A DNA stretch of 64,000 bases. It comes from Rhizobium acidisoli. GTDB taxonomy: Bacteria > Pseudomonadota > Alphaproteobacteria > Rhizobiales > Rhizobiaceae. The notes beneath the pieces were generated by a model. The model worked only from the letters and a program-made list of their open reading frames with translations. It was not told where the DNA came from and did not search any database. The DNA is taken from assembly GCF_002531755.2 (NCBI RefSeq), contig NZ_CP034998.1:3538001-3602000 (forward strand). The letters are read 5' to 3'. Shown here piece by piece: positions 18,954-27,911 of the stretch (the first letter of the stretch is position 1; every line of letters begins with the position of its first letter). A program made the translations under genes and the position numbers.

Positions 18954-19661
18954 TCAGCCGAAATAGGCTTGGATGACGTCACCAAGCCCGGCATTCGAGC
19001 CTGCACCGACCGCATGGAACCGCCAGGATCCATCCGGCTGTTTCAGGAAGGAAGCCACCTGGATCGTCGTCTTGCCGGCAAATTCGGCGGTGAGCTGATA
19101 GCGGCAAAGCTCGTCATCCATCGCGTCGCAAACCTCGATATAGGCGTTTTTGACCTTGCCAAAGTCCTGTCTCTTGCGCTCGGCATCATGGATCGTCGCC
19201 CACACGGCAAGCTCGGAAACCTCGTCCGGCAGCTTCGCCAGCACGATCTTGAACTCCTCGCGAAAACCCTCGTCATGGTGGCCGCCGCCATGATCGTCGT
19301 CGTCGCCGTCCTCGTCGGCTTCCGGCCTTTTCACCAGGCCGCCGCGCCCGGTCCGGTCGTCGCGTTCGTGCCACATCGAGCCGTCATCTGTCTGGAAGGA
19401 ACCGTCGGCATTCTTGCTCAGGGATCCTTCCGGATTGCTGGAACTGCGCACGAAAGCATAGCAGAGCGCATGCGAGCCTTCATTGTAGAGCCGCGCGCGG
19501 TTCGCATCGCCACCGGGATGAACCAGCGCAAAACAATGCACGTCGAGATCGAAGGCCGGTCCCGAGCCTTCAGGCGGATCCCAGACAAGTCCCGAATGGA
19601 CGAGCTGGATCTCCTTCTGGATCTGGAATGACTGCCCCTTGTTGAGCTTGAAGGTTGCCAT
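18954..19661 (-). CDS. TerD-family protein with acidic/His-rich insertion
   Basis: The 235-residue protein starts MATFKLNKGQSF. It has TerD features: FDLDVHCFAL (37-46), NPEGSL, DDRTG (101-105), and the C-terminal halves LAVWATIHDAERKRQDFGKV and SWRFHAVG. TerD proteins bind calcium through the conserved Asp residues. Between about 113 and 131 there is an unusual D/H-rich loop (EADEDGDDDD then HGGGHHDEG) that most TerD proteins lack. It is second in the operon, 22 bases after the telA-like gene. Confidence 0.88.
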   Translation of the reverse strand: MATFKLNKGQSFQIQKEIQLVHSGLVWDPPEGSGPAFDLDVHCFALVHPGGDANRARLYNEGSHALCYAFVRSSSNPEGSLSKNADGSFQTDDGSMWHERDDRTGRGGLVKRPEADEDGDDDDHGGGHHDEGFREEFKIVLAKLPDEVSELAVWATIHDAERKRQDFGKVKNAYIEVCDAMDDELCRYQLTAEFAGKTTIQVASFLKQPDGSWRFHAVGAGSNAGLGDVIQAYFG

Positions 19662-19683
19662 GCGCTGTCTTTCTCCTGAAGTC

Positions 19684-20859
19684 TCAGATTGGGCGATCGG
19701 TCACAATTTGTCGGGCTTGTTCGAGCTTGGTGCGGGCAGCGGCATAACGTTCCTTGTTTCGCTCGCCTTCGGCGACCACCTTGTCGGCGATATCGCGCAG
19801 CCGCTGCGCCGTGCCGAGCACCAGATCGGCATCGGCAAGGCGGGTCTCGCCGGCTGCCTTGACCGAGTTGACCGAAACATCCTCCAACACCTGAGACCCA
19901 TATTGCTGCAGCGACGCGCGCAGTTCACGCCGCATGGCGTTCATCTGCTGGATCGACTGCATCTGGAAGAGCGCGTGCAGCCGGATCAGGATCGATTTGA
20001 TGTCGTTGAATTCGGCATTGGCCGAAGTGACCGTATCCGCAAGGGTCGCAAGCGCTGCACCCCGGGCAATGCCGATCGAATCGAGATCGGCCGGCGCCTT
20101 GGCATAGGCGGTTTCGAGAACGAGAACCCGGTTCTGGAAGATATCGAGCTTCTGCGAGAAGTCACGGGCTTCCTGAACCTTGAGCGGATCGCCGGAGGCA
20201 GCCTCTTGCGCCAACCGGTCGAGCTCGCGGCCGGCATCGGCAAGGATGCGTCTTCCGGCTTCGACGAAAACACCGAGAGACACGATCGTATCGCGGTATC
20301 CCTCCGCCAGCGTGCTCATGCGCGACACTTCAAGGATGAGCTTGCCGCTCTCCTCCGCGATCTCAGCCTCCATCGGCCTGACGAGATCGCCGAGCGATTT
20401 GGCCTTGCTCTGCAGCATGCCGCGAGCCTCGTCGGTCACCGTCTTGAGACGCCTGGCGGGGTCGCCGAGGCCGACGGCCATCAACAGGCGTTCGAGGAAA
20501 TTGCCCTTCAGCTTCTCGCGGATGCTTGCTTCGAGCCCTTTGAGATCGGCGTCATTGATGCCGTCCCGGATCGTCCGGAACAATTCGAACAGCACCGGCG
20601 ACTGCGCATTGGTGATCTGAGAAAGGATGGCGTCGAGCTTGGCGCCAAAACCGCCGATGGCTTCCTGGCCGAAGGTGATGAGATTTTGCGGCTCGACCGT
20701 TGCCAGCCTGTACCGTTCTGCGAGATCGACGACCTCGCCGGCTTTTGCAGGCGGAAGAACGACCGTGACGACGGCCGGCAGGCCGCCGGTGGAAAGCGCG
20801 GGTATCAGACCCGGGCTCGTTTCGAGGGTCTTGGTCTCCGACGCATTTGGCTCCGACAT
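19684..20859 (-). CDS. TelA-family toxic anion resistance protein
   Basis: The 391-residue soluble helical protein starts at the ATG at 20859 with GGGGGA upstream; the open frame extends to 21051 but the added part is not conserved. Family markers include LVRPMEAEIAEESGKLILEV near the middle and IRLHALFQMQSIQQMNAMRREL with LQQYGSQVLEDVSVNSVK near the C-terminus. TelA/KlaA proteins are linked to tellurite and general envelope stress, but their biochemistry is not settled. It is first of the four-gene operon. The 222 bases upstream hold no recognisable gene. Confidence 0.85.
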   Translation of the reverse strand: MSEPNASETKTLETSPGLIPALSTGGLPAVVTVVLPPAKAGEVVDLAERYRLATVEPQNLITFGQEAIGGFGAKLDAILSQITNAQSPVLFELFRTIRDGINDADLKGLEASIREKLKGNFLERLLMAVGLGDPARRLKTVTDEARGMLQSKAKSLGDLVRPMEAEIAEESGKLILEVSRMSTLAEGYRDTIVSLGVFVEAGRRILADAGRELDRLAQEAASGDPLKVQEARDFSQKLDIFQNRVLVLETAYAKAPADLDSIGIARGAALATLADTVTSANAEFNDIKSILIRLHALFQMQSIQQMNAMRRELRASLQQYGSQVLEDVSVNSVKAAGETRLADADLVLGTAQRLRDIADKVVAEGERNKERYAAARTKLEQARQIVTDRPI

Positions 20860-21081
20860 GCCGTCAATCCCCCTTTGTTCGGCCCTTTGTTCTGCTGCCT
20901 GCCGGCGCGATTCCAAAGCGCACGGGAAGGTTGAGAATCTTGGTTGCGAAATCGGCGAGAATGTAACCGAAGGAATTGCGCTGGGCAACATATCGTCCAG
21001 GAACAACAGTCGATTGACAGCGCCGGCATAGAGGCCGGGGACCTGGCGCATTTCGCAAAAATCAACTTCTATGCGGCGCGC

Positions 21082-22038
21082 CTAGCTCTTTTGCGGTGTC
21101 TCCGGCACCGGCGTCAGCGCGGTCCCCTTTTCGAACCAGGCAATGAGATTGTCGGCGACGAGATCGGCCATGGCGTTGCGGGTCGGCACCGAGGCGGAGG
21201 CGACGTGCGGCAGGAGCACCGCATTGACCGGTTCCAGCAGGCCGGCCGGCACGGTCGGCTCGTCATAGAAGACATCGAGACCGGCCGCGCCGAGCGCACC
21301 GGAGGTCAGTGCTGCACTCAGCGCCTCCTCGTCCACCGTCCAGCCGCGGCCGACATTGACGAGAATACCGTCAGGACCAAGGGCTGCCAGAATATCGGCA
21401 TCGATCGTCTTATGCGTCTGCGGCGTCTTGGGAACGATGGCGATCAACGTATCCACCGCTTCCGCCAGCCCCTTCAGCGTCGGGTGATAATCATAGGGTG
21501 CATCGGCATGACGCGAGCGCGTGTGATAGCTGATCTTCACCTTGAACGGCTCCAGCCGCTTGGCGATTTCGAGCCCGATGCGGCCAAGGCCGTAGAGCCC
21601 GATATGGCGACCCTTGAGCGAGAAGCGCGACAGCGGATAGGTCGCGCCCGGCTTCCAGTTGCCGGCGCGCAGCCAGGCCTCGGCCCGCGGCAATTCGCGG
21701 ATCGTGTTCAGGAGCAGACCGATCGCCGTATCGGCGACTTCGTCGTTCAGAACCTCAGGCGTATTGGTGACGACGATGCCCTTTTCGGCGGCGCGCTTCA
21801 CATCCATGCCGTCATAACCGACGCCGAAACTGGCAATCACCTCTGCATGCGGCAGCTGATCCATCCAAACACCCGGGAAAGCGCCGGAGACGGCGACGCC
21901 GCGAATGCGGCCGGCCGTTTCGGCGTCGAGCGCAAGCCTTTCCTCGCGCGCCACGGCGATAATCTCGAAGCGATCCTTCAGCCTTTCGAGAACGCGCTCG
22001 TGTATCTTCCCTGGAACGAGAATGGCGATGCGAGACAT
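21082..22038 (-). CDS. D-isomer-specific 2-hydroxyacid dehydrogenase
   Basis: A 318-residue NAD(P)-dependent dehydrogenase. The Rossmann motif GLYGLGRIGLEIAKRL is near 145-160, the substrate-binding VASFGVGYD-like segment is near 70, and the catalytic Arg, Glu and His are in NVGRGWTVDEEAL, DVFYDEP and LLPHVAS. It resembles glyoxylate/hydroxypyruvate reductases of the GhrB type; the exact substrate is not settled by sequence. It is downstream of the LacI-type regulator at 22068 on the same strand, 29 bases apart, so probably one operon under that regulator. Confidence 0.88.
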   Translation of the reverse strand: MSRIAILVPGKIHERVLERLKDRFEIIAVAREERLALDAETAGRIRGVAVSGAFPGVWMDQLPHAEVIASFGVGYDGMDVKRAAEKGIVVTNTPEVLNDEVADTAIGLLLNTIRELPRAEAWLRAGNWKPGATYPLSRFSLKGRHIGLYGLGRIGLEIAKRLEPFKVKISYHTRSRHADAPYDYHPTLKGLAEAVDTLIAIVPKTPQTHKTIDADILAALGPDGILVNVGRGWTVDEEALSAALTSGALGAAGLDVFYDEPTVPAGLLEPVNAVLLPHVASASVPTRNAMADLVADNLIAWFEKGTALTPVPETPQKS

Positions 22039-22067
22039 GGCTTTTCCTCTTGGATGGCGGTCTTGGT

Positions 22068-23090
22068 TCAGGCGCGGGGCCGATGGGGACTGGTGGACTG
22101 GCGAATGCGCATTTCCGGCTTGATCAGATGCATGCCGTCAGGCTCGTGACTGCCGGCAAGGCGATCGAGCAGCGCCCGGGCCGCTAGGCGCCCGACCTCT
22201 GTCTGGCCGTTCCAGACGGTCGTCAGCGCCGGCGTGGCGATCGACGCCTCCTCGAGATCGTCGTAACCGGTGACGGAAATATCGCGTCCCGGCACCAGGC
22301 CGGCACGGGCAATCCCGTTCATCAACCCGATCGCCACGAGATCGTTCCAGCAGACGGCCGCGGTCGGCTTCTGCGGCAGCGACAGGAAATGCACCGCCGC
22401 CTCGAAGCCGCCCTGTTTCGAGCGCGGGCCGGGAATGCGCAGGTTCGGATCGACCTCGATGCCGGCCTTGCGCAGCGCATTGACATAACCCTGGTAGCGG
22501 TCGCGGCCGGTCGATGTCTGGTCCGTGCCGCCGATCATGGCGATCGAGCGGTGGCCGAGGCCGATCAGGTGGTTGGTGGCGAGCGAGATGCCGTAGCTGT
22601 CGTCGCCGCGATAGGTCGGCAGATCCTGGCCTTCCATCGAGCGGGCAACCAGGATCGCCGGCATGCCGTTTTCTTCCGCCAGCTGCACGTCCTCAGGCGG
22701 CGTGCCGATCGCCGGCGACATGATGACGCCGTCGCCGCCGAGCTGCAGAAGCGTCTCGATGAAGGTGCGCTGCTTTTCGACATTGTCGTAATGATTGGAA
22801 AGGATGAAGGTGTGGCGGCTGCGATCGAGCTCGCTTTCGATCGCCTTCAGGATTTCCCCGTAGAACGGGTTCATGATGTCGTGCACGACGACGCCGATGA
22901 TGCCGGAGCGCGAGGTGCGAAGGCTGGCGGCGCGGCGATTGTAGATGTAACCGAGCGCGCGCGCCTGTTCCTTGATCTTTTCCCGGGTATTGCCGGCGAC
23001 GAGCGGGCTGTCGCGTAAGGCAAGCGATACCGTCGCCGTTGAAATGCCGAGTGTTTCGGCAATTGTCGAAAGCTTGATCTTCTGGACCAC
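22068..23090 (-). CDS. LacI-family transcriptional regulator
   Basis: The 340-residue product is read from the GTG at 23090, which has GGAGGAGGAC just before it; the ATG at 23129 has no site. Residues 5-50 are the LacI helix-turn-helix (TIAETLGISTATVSLALRD) with hinge GYIYNRRAASLRTSRS. The rest is a periplasmic-binding-like effector domain ending VTGYDDLEEASIATPALTTV. It probably controls itself and the following hydroxyacid dehydrogenase. The inducer is unknown. Confidence 0.9.
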   Translation of the reverse strand: MVQKIKLSTIAETLGISTATVSLALRDSPLVAGNTREKIKEQARALGYIYNRRAASLRTSRSGIIGVVVHDIMNPFYGEILKAIESELDRSRHTFILSNHYDNVEKQRTFIETLLQLGGDGVIMSPAIGTPPEDVQLAEENGMPAILVARSMEGQDLPTYRGDDSYGISLATNHLIGLGHRSIAMIGGTDQTSTGRDRYQGYVNALRKAGIEVDPNLRIPGPRSKQGGFEAAVHFLSLPQKPTAAVCWNDLVAIGLMNGIARAGLVPGRDISVTGYDDLEEASIATPALTTVWNGQTEVGRLAARALLDRLAGSHEPDGMHLIKPEMRIRQSTSPHRPRA

Positions 23091-23210
23091 GTGTCCTCCT
23101 CCAGGCAGCACGCAAGACAGCAAGACCACGCCGGCTAACCGGCGCGGTCCCCTTAAAATGTTTAATTAAAAGATTTAACCGGCGGAAGCAATTCGTCTTT
23201 CAGGGAAAAT

Positions 23211-23723
23211 TCAGTCTTCGTCCGGTTCTTCGATGTGCAGGGCTTCGGCCTGCAGATTGCCGTCGATCGCCTTCAGCAGGCGGACGAGATTGCGGATTTC
23301 CTTTTCGGAAAATGCCTGTGTCGCCAGCCTGTCGCAGGCCGAGGCCGCCATTTCTATCCCCTGCACGCTGCCGCGCCCGAGCTCAGTGAGATAAACCTTG
23401 GTGAGACGCGCATCCTCGGCATCGGGCTTACGCTCGAGAAAACCCTGCGCCTCCATGCGGCCGATCGTGCGCGTCATCGTCGGCGCCTTGACGCCGAGCT
23501 TCTGGGCAAGCCCGCCGGCCGTCATGCCGTCGCTCTCGGCAAGCGAGAGGATGACGCCGTCCTGGCCAGCATAGAGGCCGCTTTCGAGCAGGTTGCGCGA
23601 GAGCACCGTCCGCATGGAACGAGCCGCCTGGGTCAGCGCCGGCGAGAGGTCGACCAGCGTATACTCGGTCTGATCCTTCTTCTTGGACTTGTTCTTCTTG
23701 CCGTCCTTATGCTTCTTTCCCAT
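23211..23723 (-). CDS. MarR-family regulator with lysine-rich N-terminus
   Basis: The 170-residue protein is started at the ATG at 23723, because AAAGGG touches the ATG at 23729 but stands six bases before 23723. A run of about 20 residues rich in Lys (MGKKHKDGKKNKSKKKD) precedes a standard MarR winged helix: ARSMRTVLSRNLLESGLYAGQDGVIL, then the recognition helix GGLAQKLGVKAPTMTRTIGRME and the wing KPDAEDARLTKVYLT. The basic tail may add non-specific DNA contacts. It is divergent from the creatininase-like gene 85 bases away and probably regulates it or itself. Confidence 0.88.
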   Translation of the reverse strand: MGKKHKDGKKNKSKKKDQTEYTLVDLSPALTQAARSMRTVLSRNLLESGLYAGQDGVILSLAESDGMTAGGLAQKLGVKAPTMTRTIGRMEAQGFLERKPDAEDARLTKVYLTELGRGSVQGIEMAASACDRLATQAFSEKEIRNLVRLLKAIDGNLQAEALHIEEPDED

Positions 23724-23808
23724 AGCCATCCCTTTGATCTTTAAGCGCCGGCGCCGCTGCGATATGACATTGCCCAGGATCTCGTCATAAACAAGAGGCA
23801 ACGACCGG

Positions 23809-24597
23809 ATGATGACGCCTTCGCCCCGCTTCGACGACAGCGACCCGGTCTCTACCCGCGGCGGGCGCCGTCCGATCGCCGTGCTGCCGCTCGGCGCTCA
23901 CGAACAACACGGCCCGCACCTGCCCTTCGAAACCGACACCCTGATTGCCGAAGGCATCGCCGGACGATTGAAGGCGGTCTTATCAGCCGGCCTGCCGGTC
24001 ACCTTCCTGCCCGCCGAATCTGTCGGCTATTCCATAGAGCATATGGATGTTGAAGGAACGAAGACGCTCGCCTTCGACGAAGCCGTCGACCGCTGGCTCA
24101 GCATCGCCGAGCGGTTGGCCGAGCAGGATATCCGCAAACTGGTGATGCTGAACGCCCATGGCGGCAATTCGCCCCTGATGACGATCGTCGCCACCGAGGC
24201 GCGAATCCGCTTCGCCATGCTGGCGGTGGCGACGAGCTGGACCCGCTTCGGTTTGCCCGATGGCGTGATCGCGCCGGAGGAAAAAGCGATCGGCATCCAT
24301 GGCGGCGATATCGAGACCTCGGTGATGCTGGCGCTTCATCCCGACAAGGTCGATATGGTGAAGGCGACGGACTTCCCCTCCCGACAGAGCGAATTTGCCG
24401 GACGCTTCAAACATCTTCGCGCCTACGGGCCGCACGCTTTCGGCTGGAAGATGTCGGATCTCAACCCGCAGGGCGCGGCGGGTAACGCCGCGGCTGCGAC
24501 GGCGGAAAAGGGCGAGGCGCTGATTGCCCATGCTGTGAAGGGACTGATGGAATTGCTGCAGGATGTCGACGCCTTCGACATCACGCAGTTCCGGTGA
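23809..24597 (+). CDS. Creatininase-family amidohydrolase
   Basis: A 262-residue enzyme with all metal-binding motifs of the family: LGAHEQHGPHLPFETDT (His, Glu and Asp ligands near 27-43), LNAHGGNS near 118, and IHGGDIETS near 163. The family includes creatinine amidohydrolase, the riboflavin-pathway FAPy deformylase and MftE, so the true amide substrate is open. Two ATG codons are adjacent at the start and neither has a strong ribosome site. It is divergent from the MarR gene. Confidence 0.82.
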   Translation: MMTPSPRFDDSDPVSTRGGRRPIAVLPLGAHEQHGPHLPFETDTLIAEGIAGRLKAVLSAGLPVTFLPAESVGYSIEHMDVEGTKTLAFDEAVDRWLSIAERLAEQDIRKLVMLNAHGGNSPLMTIVATEARIRFAMLAVATSWTRFGLPDGVIAPEEKAIGIHGGDIETSVMLALHPDKVDMVKATDFPSRQSEFAGRFKHLRAYGPHAFGWKMSDLNPQGAAGNAAAATAEKGEALIAHAVKGLMELLQDVDAFDITQFR

Positions 24598-24626
24598 AGA
24601 TCGGCATCTGAGCGGTACAGATGATG

Positions 24627-24647
24627 TGATCTTATAACATTATAAAA
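24627..24647 (+). promoter_or_regulatory. Candidate Zur operator
   Basis: TGATCTTATAACATTATAAAA contains two TTATAA half-sites around CA. It resembles the TGTTATAACATTAC-like boxes bound by the alphaproteobacterial zinc repressor Zur. It lies about 100 bases before the CobW GTPase gene. Confidence 0.5.
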
Positions 24648-24743
24648 CCCTTTGAACTGCCGCGCCCATGCCATTATATGAGACCAACCGTTCAAGCAGC
24701 CGATCCAAACCGCTCGGCCGTACGCCTAATCCTAGAGGTTCTC

Positions 24744-25826
24744 ATGACCGACGCGATCTCCACGCAGAAGCCCATTCCCGTCACCGTGCTCACCGGTTAT
24801 CTCGGCGCCGGCAAGACGACTTTGCTTAACCGCATCCTTTCCGAAAACCACGGCAAGAAATATGCGGTCATCGTCAATGAGTTCGGCGAAATCGGCATCG
24901 ACAACGACCTGATCGTCGAGTCGGACGAAGAAATCTACGAGATGAACAATGGCTGCGTCTGTTGCACGGTGCGCGGCGACCTGATCCGCGTCGTCGAAGG
25001 CCTGATGCGCCGTCCCGGCCGCTTCGACGGTATCATCGTCGAAACGACGGGCCTTGCCGATCCGGTGCCGGTCGCCCAGACCTTCTTCATGGACGACGAC
25101 GTGCGCGCCAAGACCGAACTCGACGCCGTCATCGCGCTCGTCGACGCCAAGCACCTGCCGCTGCGCCTGAAGGACAGCCGCGAGGCCGAGGACCAGATCG
25201 CCTTCGCCGACGTCGTCGTCATCAACAAAAGCGACCTGGTGACTCCGGACGAGCTTGATGTGATCGAAGACATCGTCCGCGCCATCAACCCGGCCGCGCG
25301 CGTCTACAAGACCAGCCGCTCCGGCGTCGACCTCGCCCGCGTGCTCGATCAGGGCGCCTTCAACCTGGAACGCGCGCTGGAAAACGATCCGCATTTCCTG
25401 GAGCACGGCCATGACGACCATGTCTGCGGCCCGGACTGCGATCACGACCACCACCATCATGATCATGACCATGATCACCACGGGCACGAGCATCATCACC
25501 ATGGCGCCATGTCGGCGATCCATGATGTGACGGTGCAGTCGGTATCGCTGCGCGGCGGTCAGATGAACCCGGAGCGCTTCTTCCCCTGGATCCAGAAGGT
25601 CACCCAGACGCAGGGACCGAACATTCTGCGCCTCAAGGGCATCATCGCTTTCAAGGACGATCCCGAGCGTTATGTGGTCCAGGGCGTGCACATGATCATC
25701 GAGGGCGATCATCAGCGGCCGTGGAAGGAAGGCGAAAAGCACGAGAGCCGTCTCGTCTTCATCGGCCGTGATCTCGACCGCGAAAAGCTCGAAGCCTCCT
25801 TCAAGGCCTGCGAGGCAGCCGCCTGA
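24744..25826 (+). CDS. COG0523 (CobW/P47K) metal-chaperone GTPase with His-rich loop
   Basis: The 360-residue protein starts at the ATG at 24744, the beginning of the family N-terminus (a longer frame goes back to 24678). The Walker A is GYLGAGKTT (18-26), the metal-binding CVCC is at 71-74, the switch is ETTGLADP and the base-recognition motif is INKSD. Residues about 219-254 form a dense His/Asp tract, a zinc or other divalent metal store. The CobW C-terminal domain follows. Members of this type insert or deliver zinc under starvation. The Zur-like box upstream and the coupled WD40 gene agree with that. Confidence 0.9.
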   Translation: MTDAISTQKPIPVTVLTGYLGAGKTTLLNRILSENHGKKYAVIVNEFGEIGIDNDLIVESDEEIYEMNNGCVCCTVRGDLIRVVEGLMRRPGRFDGIIVETTGLADPVPVAQTFFMDDDVRAKTELDAVIALVDAKHLPLRLKDSREAEDQIAFADVVVINKSDLVTPDELDVIEDIVRAINPAARVYKTSRSGVDLARVLDQGAFNLERALENDPHFLEHGHDDHVCGPDCDHDHHHHDHDHDHHGHEHHHHGAMSAIHDVTVQSVSLRGGQMNPERFFPWIQKVTQTQGPNILRLKGIIAFKDDPERYVVQGVHMIIEGDHQRPWKEGEKHESRLVFIGRDLDREKLEASFKACEAAA

Positions 25827-26815
25827 TGCCGACAGTTGCACCGCTTGATCTCGACGGCCACGTTCTGGCCGTCGAATTTTTAGGTGATGTCCCCTTCTTC
25901 GCAAACGCCAGCGGCACGTTTCACCGGCTGGACGGCGGCGACAGGGTTTGCGAAGCCCATCAAGGCATGCTCACCGCCATCCGCGACCCCTATAGCGAGA
26001 GCCTGATCTCCGGCGGCGAGGACGGCAAGGTGCTGCGCATCGCAGCCGATGGCAGCGTCAGCGAGCTCGCCACTGCGCCACGCAAGTGGATCTCGCAGGT
26101 TGCTGCCGGCCCGCAAGGCGCCATTGCCTATTCCTACGGCAAGAGTTCGCTCGTGCGCCTTGCCGACGGCACGACCAAGGAATTTGCCGAGGAGCGCACC
26201 GTCGAAGGTCTTGCCTTCGCGCCGAAGGGCCTGCGCATCGCAGCCGCGCGCTATAACGGCGTGTCGCTGCATTGGATCGGCATGAACGCCAAGCCCATCG
26301 ATCTCGAATGGAAGGGTGCGCATACCGGCGTCACCTTCTCGCCCGATGGCAATTTCCTCGTCACCTCGATGCAGGAAAACGCGCTGCACGGCTGGAAACT
26401 CGACAGCAAGCCCGGCGCTGAAGCCCGCCATATGCGCATGACCGGCTACCCCTCCAAGGTGAAATCGCTCTCATGGTCGGTCAAGGGCAAATGGCTCGCC
26501 TCGTCGGGCGCGCCTGCGGCCATCGTCTGGCCGTTCCAGGGCAAGGACGGGCCGATGGGCAAGGCGCCGCTCGAGCTCGGCACGCGCGCCAACATCATGG
26601 CGACCGCGGTGAAATTCCATCCGCTCGAAGATATCCTCGCCATCGGCTTCATCGACGGCATGATCCTCGCCGTGCGCATCGCCGACAGCAAGGAGGCGCT
26701 GCTGCGCCGGCCCGGCAAGGGCGCGATCACGGCGATGAGCTGGAGCAAAAACGGCAAGCTGCTCGCCTTCGCCTCCGAAGCCGGCGACTGCGGCGTCATC
26801 GATATTTCGGCTTGA
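25826..26815 (+). CDS. WD40-repeat protein coupled to the CobW GTPase
   Basis: The 329-residue protein's ATG overlaps the cobW-type stop by one base (TGATG). It is a beta-propeller with about seven WD40-like blades, with recognisable blade ends such as LISGGEDGKVLRI, VTSMQENALHGWKL and LASSGAPAAIVWPF. There is no signal peptide. This gene pair is found together in rhizobia; the propeller probably serves as a docking partner for the GTPase or its client. No catalytic residues were seen. Confidence 0.85.
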   Translation: MPTVAPLDLDGHVLAVEFLGDVPFFANASGTFHRLDGGDRVCEAHQGMLTAIRDPYSESLISGGEDGKVLRIAADGSVSELATAPRKWISQVAAGPQGAIAYSYGKSSLVRLADGTTKEFAEERTVEGLAFAPKGLRIAAARYNGVSLHWIGMNAKPIDLEWKGAHTGVTFSPDGNFLVTSMQENALHGWKLDSKPGAEARHMRMTGYPSKVKSLSWSVKGKWLASSGAPAAIVWPFQGKDGPMGKAPLELGTRANIMATAVKFHPLEDILAIGFIDGMILAVRIADSKEALLRRPGKGAITAMSWSKNGKLLAFASEAGDCGVIDISA

Positions 26816-26964
26816 GCCATTTGCCGGCCGGGAAGACATCGTGACGGAAGCGGCGGCTAAAAGGGAGTCAAGCCGGAGATAGCGGACTTGCCAAATGCCT
26901 TGCCCGGGAGAAACATCAATCCCGCGCAGGCATGACTGCGCAGTCGCCGACAGAGGAAACGGGA

Positions 26965-27783
26965 ATGCCGAAATCCACCGGCCTTGGTCTGGCCGAGCAA
27001 CAGCTGCAGTCCCCGGACAATGCATTCGTCTGGGCGGTGATCCGCGCCGAGGCACTCGAGCTTGCCGCGCGCGAACCGATCCTGCAGCACCTGCTCGCCG
27101 CTCAGATAACGGCCACCTCCGGCAACAGGGAGATCATCGCCCGCGTGCTCGCCGCGCGGCTTGCTGCGACGCAGGTGGAAACGGGCGATCTGTTCGACCT
27201 CATCCACTCCACACTCAACGACGATATCATGCGGGCGATCGAGGCCGATCTCGTCGCCGTGCGCCAGCGCGACCCGGCCTGCACGACATTTCTTCACGCG
27301 CTGCTGAACCTCAAGGGGTTTCATGCACTGCAGACGCACCGCATCGCCCACGCGCTCTGGAATGCCGGCCGGCGGGAAATCGCCACCTGGCTCGCCAATC
27401 TCGCCTCGCTGGTCTTCGGCCCGGATATTCATCCGGCCGCACGGATCGGCGCTTCCATCATGCTCGACCACGGCTCGGGCATCGTCATCGGCGAAACGGC
27501 GGTGATCGAGGATGAAGTATCGATCCTGCAGAATGTCACGCTTGGCGGCACCGGCAAGGAAACCGGCGACCGCCATCCGAAAATCCGCCATGGCGTGATG
27601 ATCGGCGCCGGCGCCAAGATTCTCGGCAATATCGAAATCGGCGCCTTCAGCAAGATTGCCGCCGGCAGCGTCGTGCTGAAGCCGGTTCCCGAACATTGCA
27701 CGGTCGCCGGCGTGCCGGCGACGCTGGTGCGCGTCCACCGCGCCGACGAAATCCCCGCCGAGACGATGGACCAGAATATTTAA
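26965..27783 (+). CDS. cysE: Serine O-acetyltransferase
   Basis: The 272-residue product is read from the ATG at 26965, which has GAGGAAACGGGA in front; the ATG at 26932 has none. It is the first step of cysteine synthesis, acetyl-CoA plus serine to O-acetylserine. The N-terminal helical domain (AVIRAEA, FLHALLNLKGFHALQTHRIAH) is followed by a left-handed beta-helix of hexapeptide repeats including DIHPAARIGASIMLDHGSG, GETAVIEDEVSIL and the DRHPKIRHGVMIGAGAKILG loop. The C-terminus is long enough to reach the synthase CysK. It is monocistronic here. A palindromic repeat follows two bases after the stop. Confidence 0.95.
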   Translation: MPKSTGLGLAEQQLQSPDNAFVWAVIRAEALELAAREPILQHLLAAQITATSGNREIIARVLAARLAATQVETGDLFDLIHSTLNDDIMRAIEADLVAVRQRDPACTTFLHALLNLKGFHALQTHRIAHALWNAGRREIATWLANLASLVFGPDIHPAARIGASIMLDHGSGIVIGETAVIEDEVSILQNVTLGGTGKETGDRHPKIRHGVMIGAGAKILGNIEIGAFSKIAAGSVVLKPVPEHCTVAGVPATLVRVHRADEIPAETMDQNI

Positions 27784-27784
27784 T

Positions 27785-27892
27785 GCATCTCGCCCGGAAG
27801 TGTGCAGCGGTTCCGGGATAACGACATGCATCAAAACAAAGAGCTAGAGCAATTCCAGCAAAAGCGTGAAGCGGTTTTGCGTCCGGAATTGC
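27785..27892. repeat. Composite palindromic repeat, copy 4
   Basis: The first element, 27785-27829, is nearly identical to that at 9011-9055 (GCATCTCGCCCGGAAG...CGACATGC), including the downstream ACAAAG-GCTA-AGC. The second is an inverted repeat GCAATTCC (27849-27856) with GGAATTGC (27885-27892) enclosing another GCGTGAAGCGGTTTTGC core. Confidence 0.8.
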
Positions 27893-27911
27893 GTAAAACA
27901 AACCCCGTCCG

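Noticed and set aside
18938-19033. Longer N-terminus for the unknown Ter-operon protein (Met at 19033)
   Set aside because: It would overlap terD by about 80 bases and lacks a ribosome site, whereas the ATG at 18937 has one.
20860-21051. Longer N-terminus for the TelA-like protein
   Set aside because: The added 64 residues are not family-like, and the GGGGGA fits the ATG at 20859.
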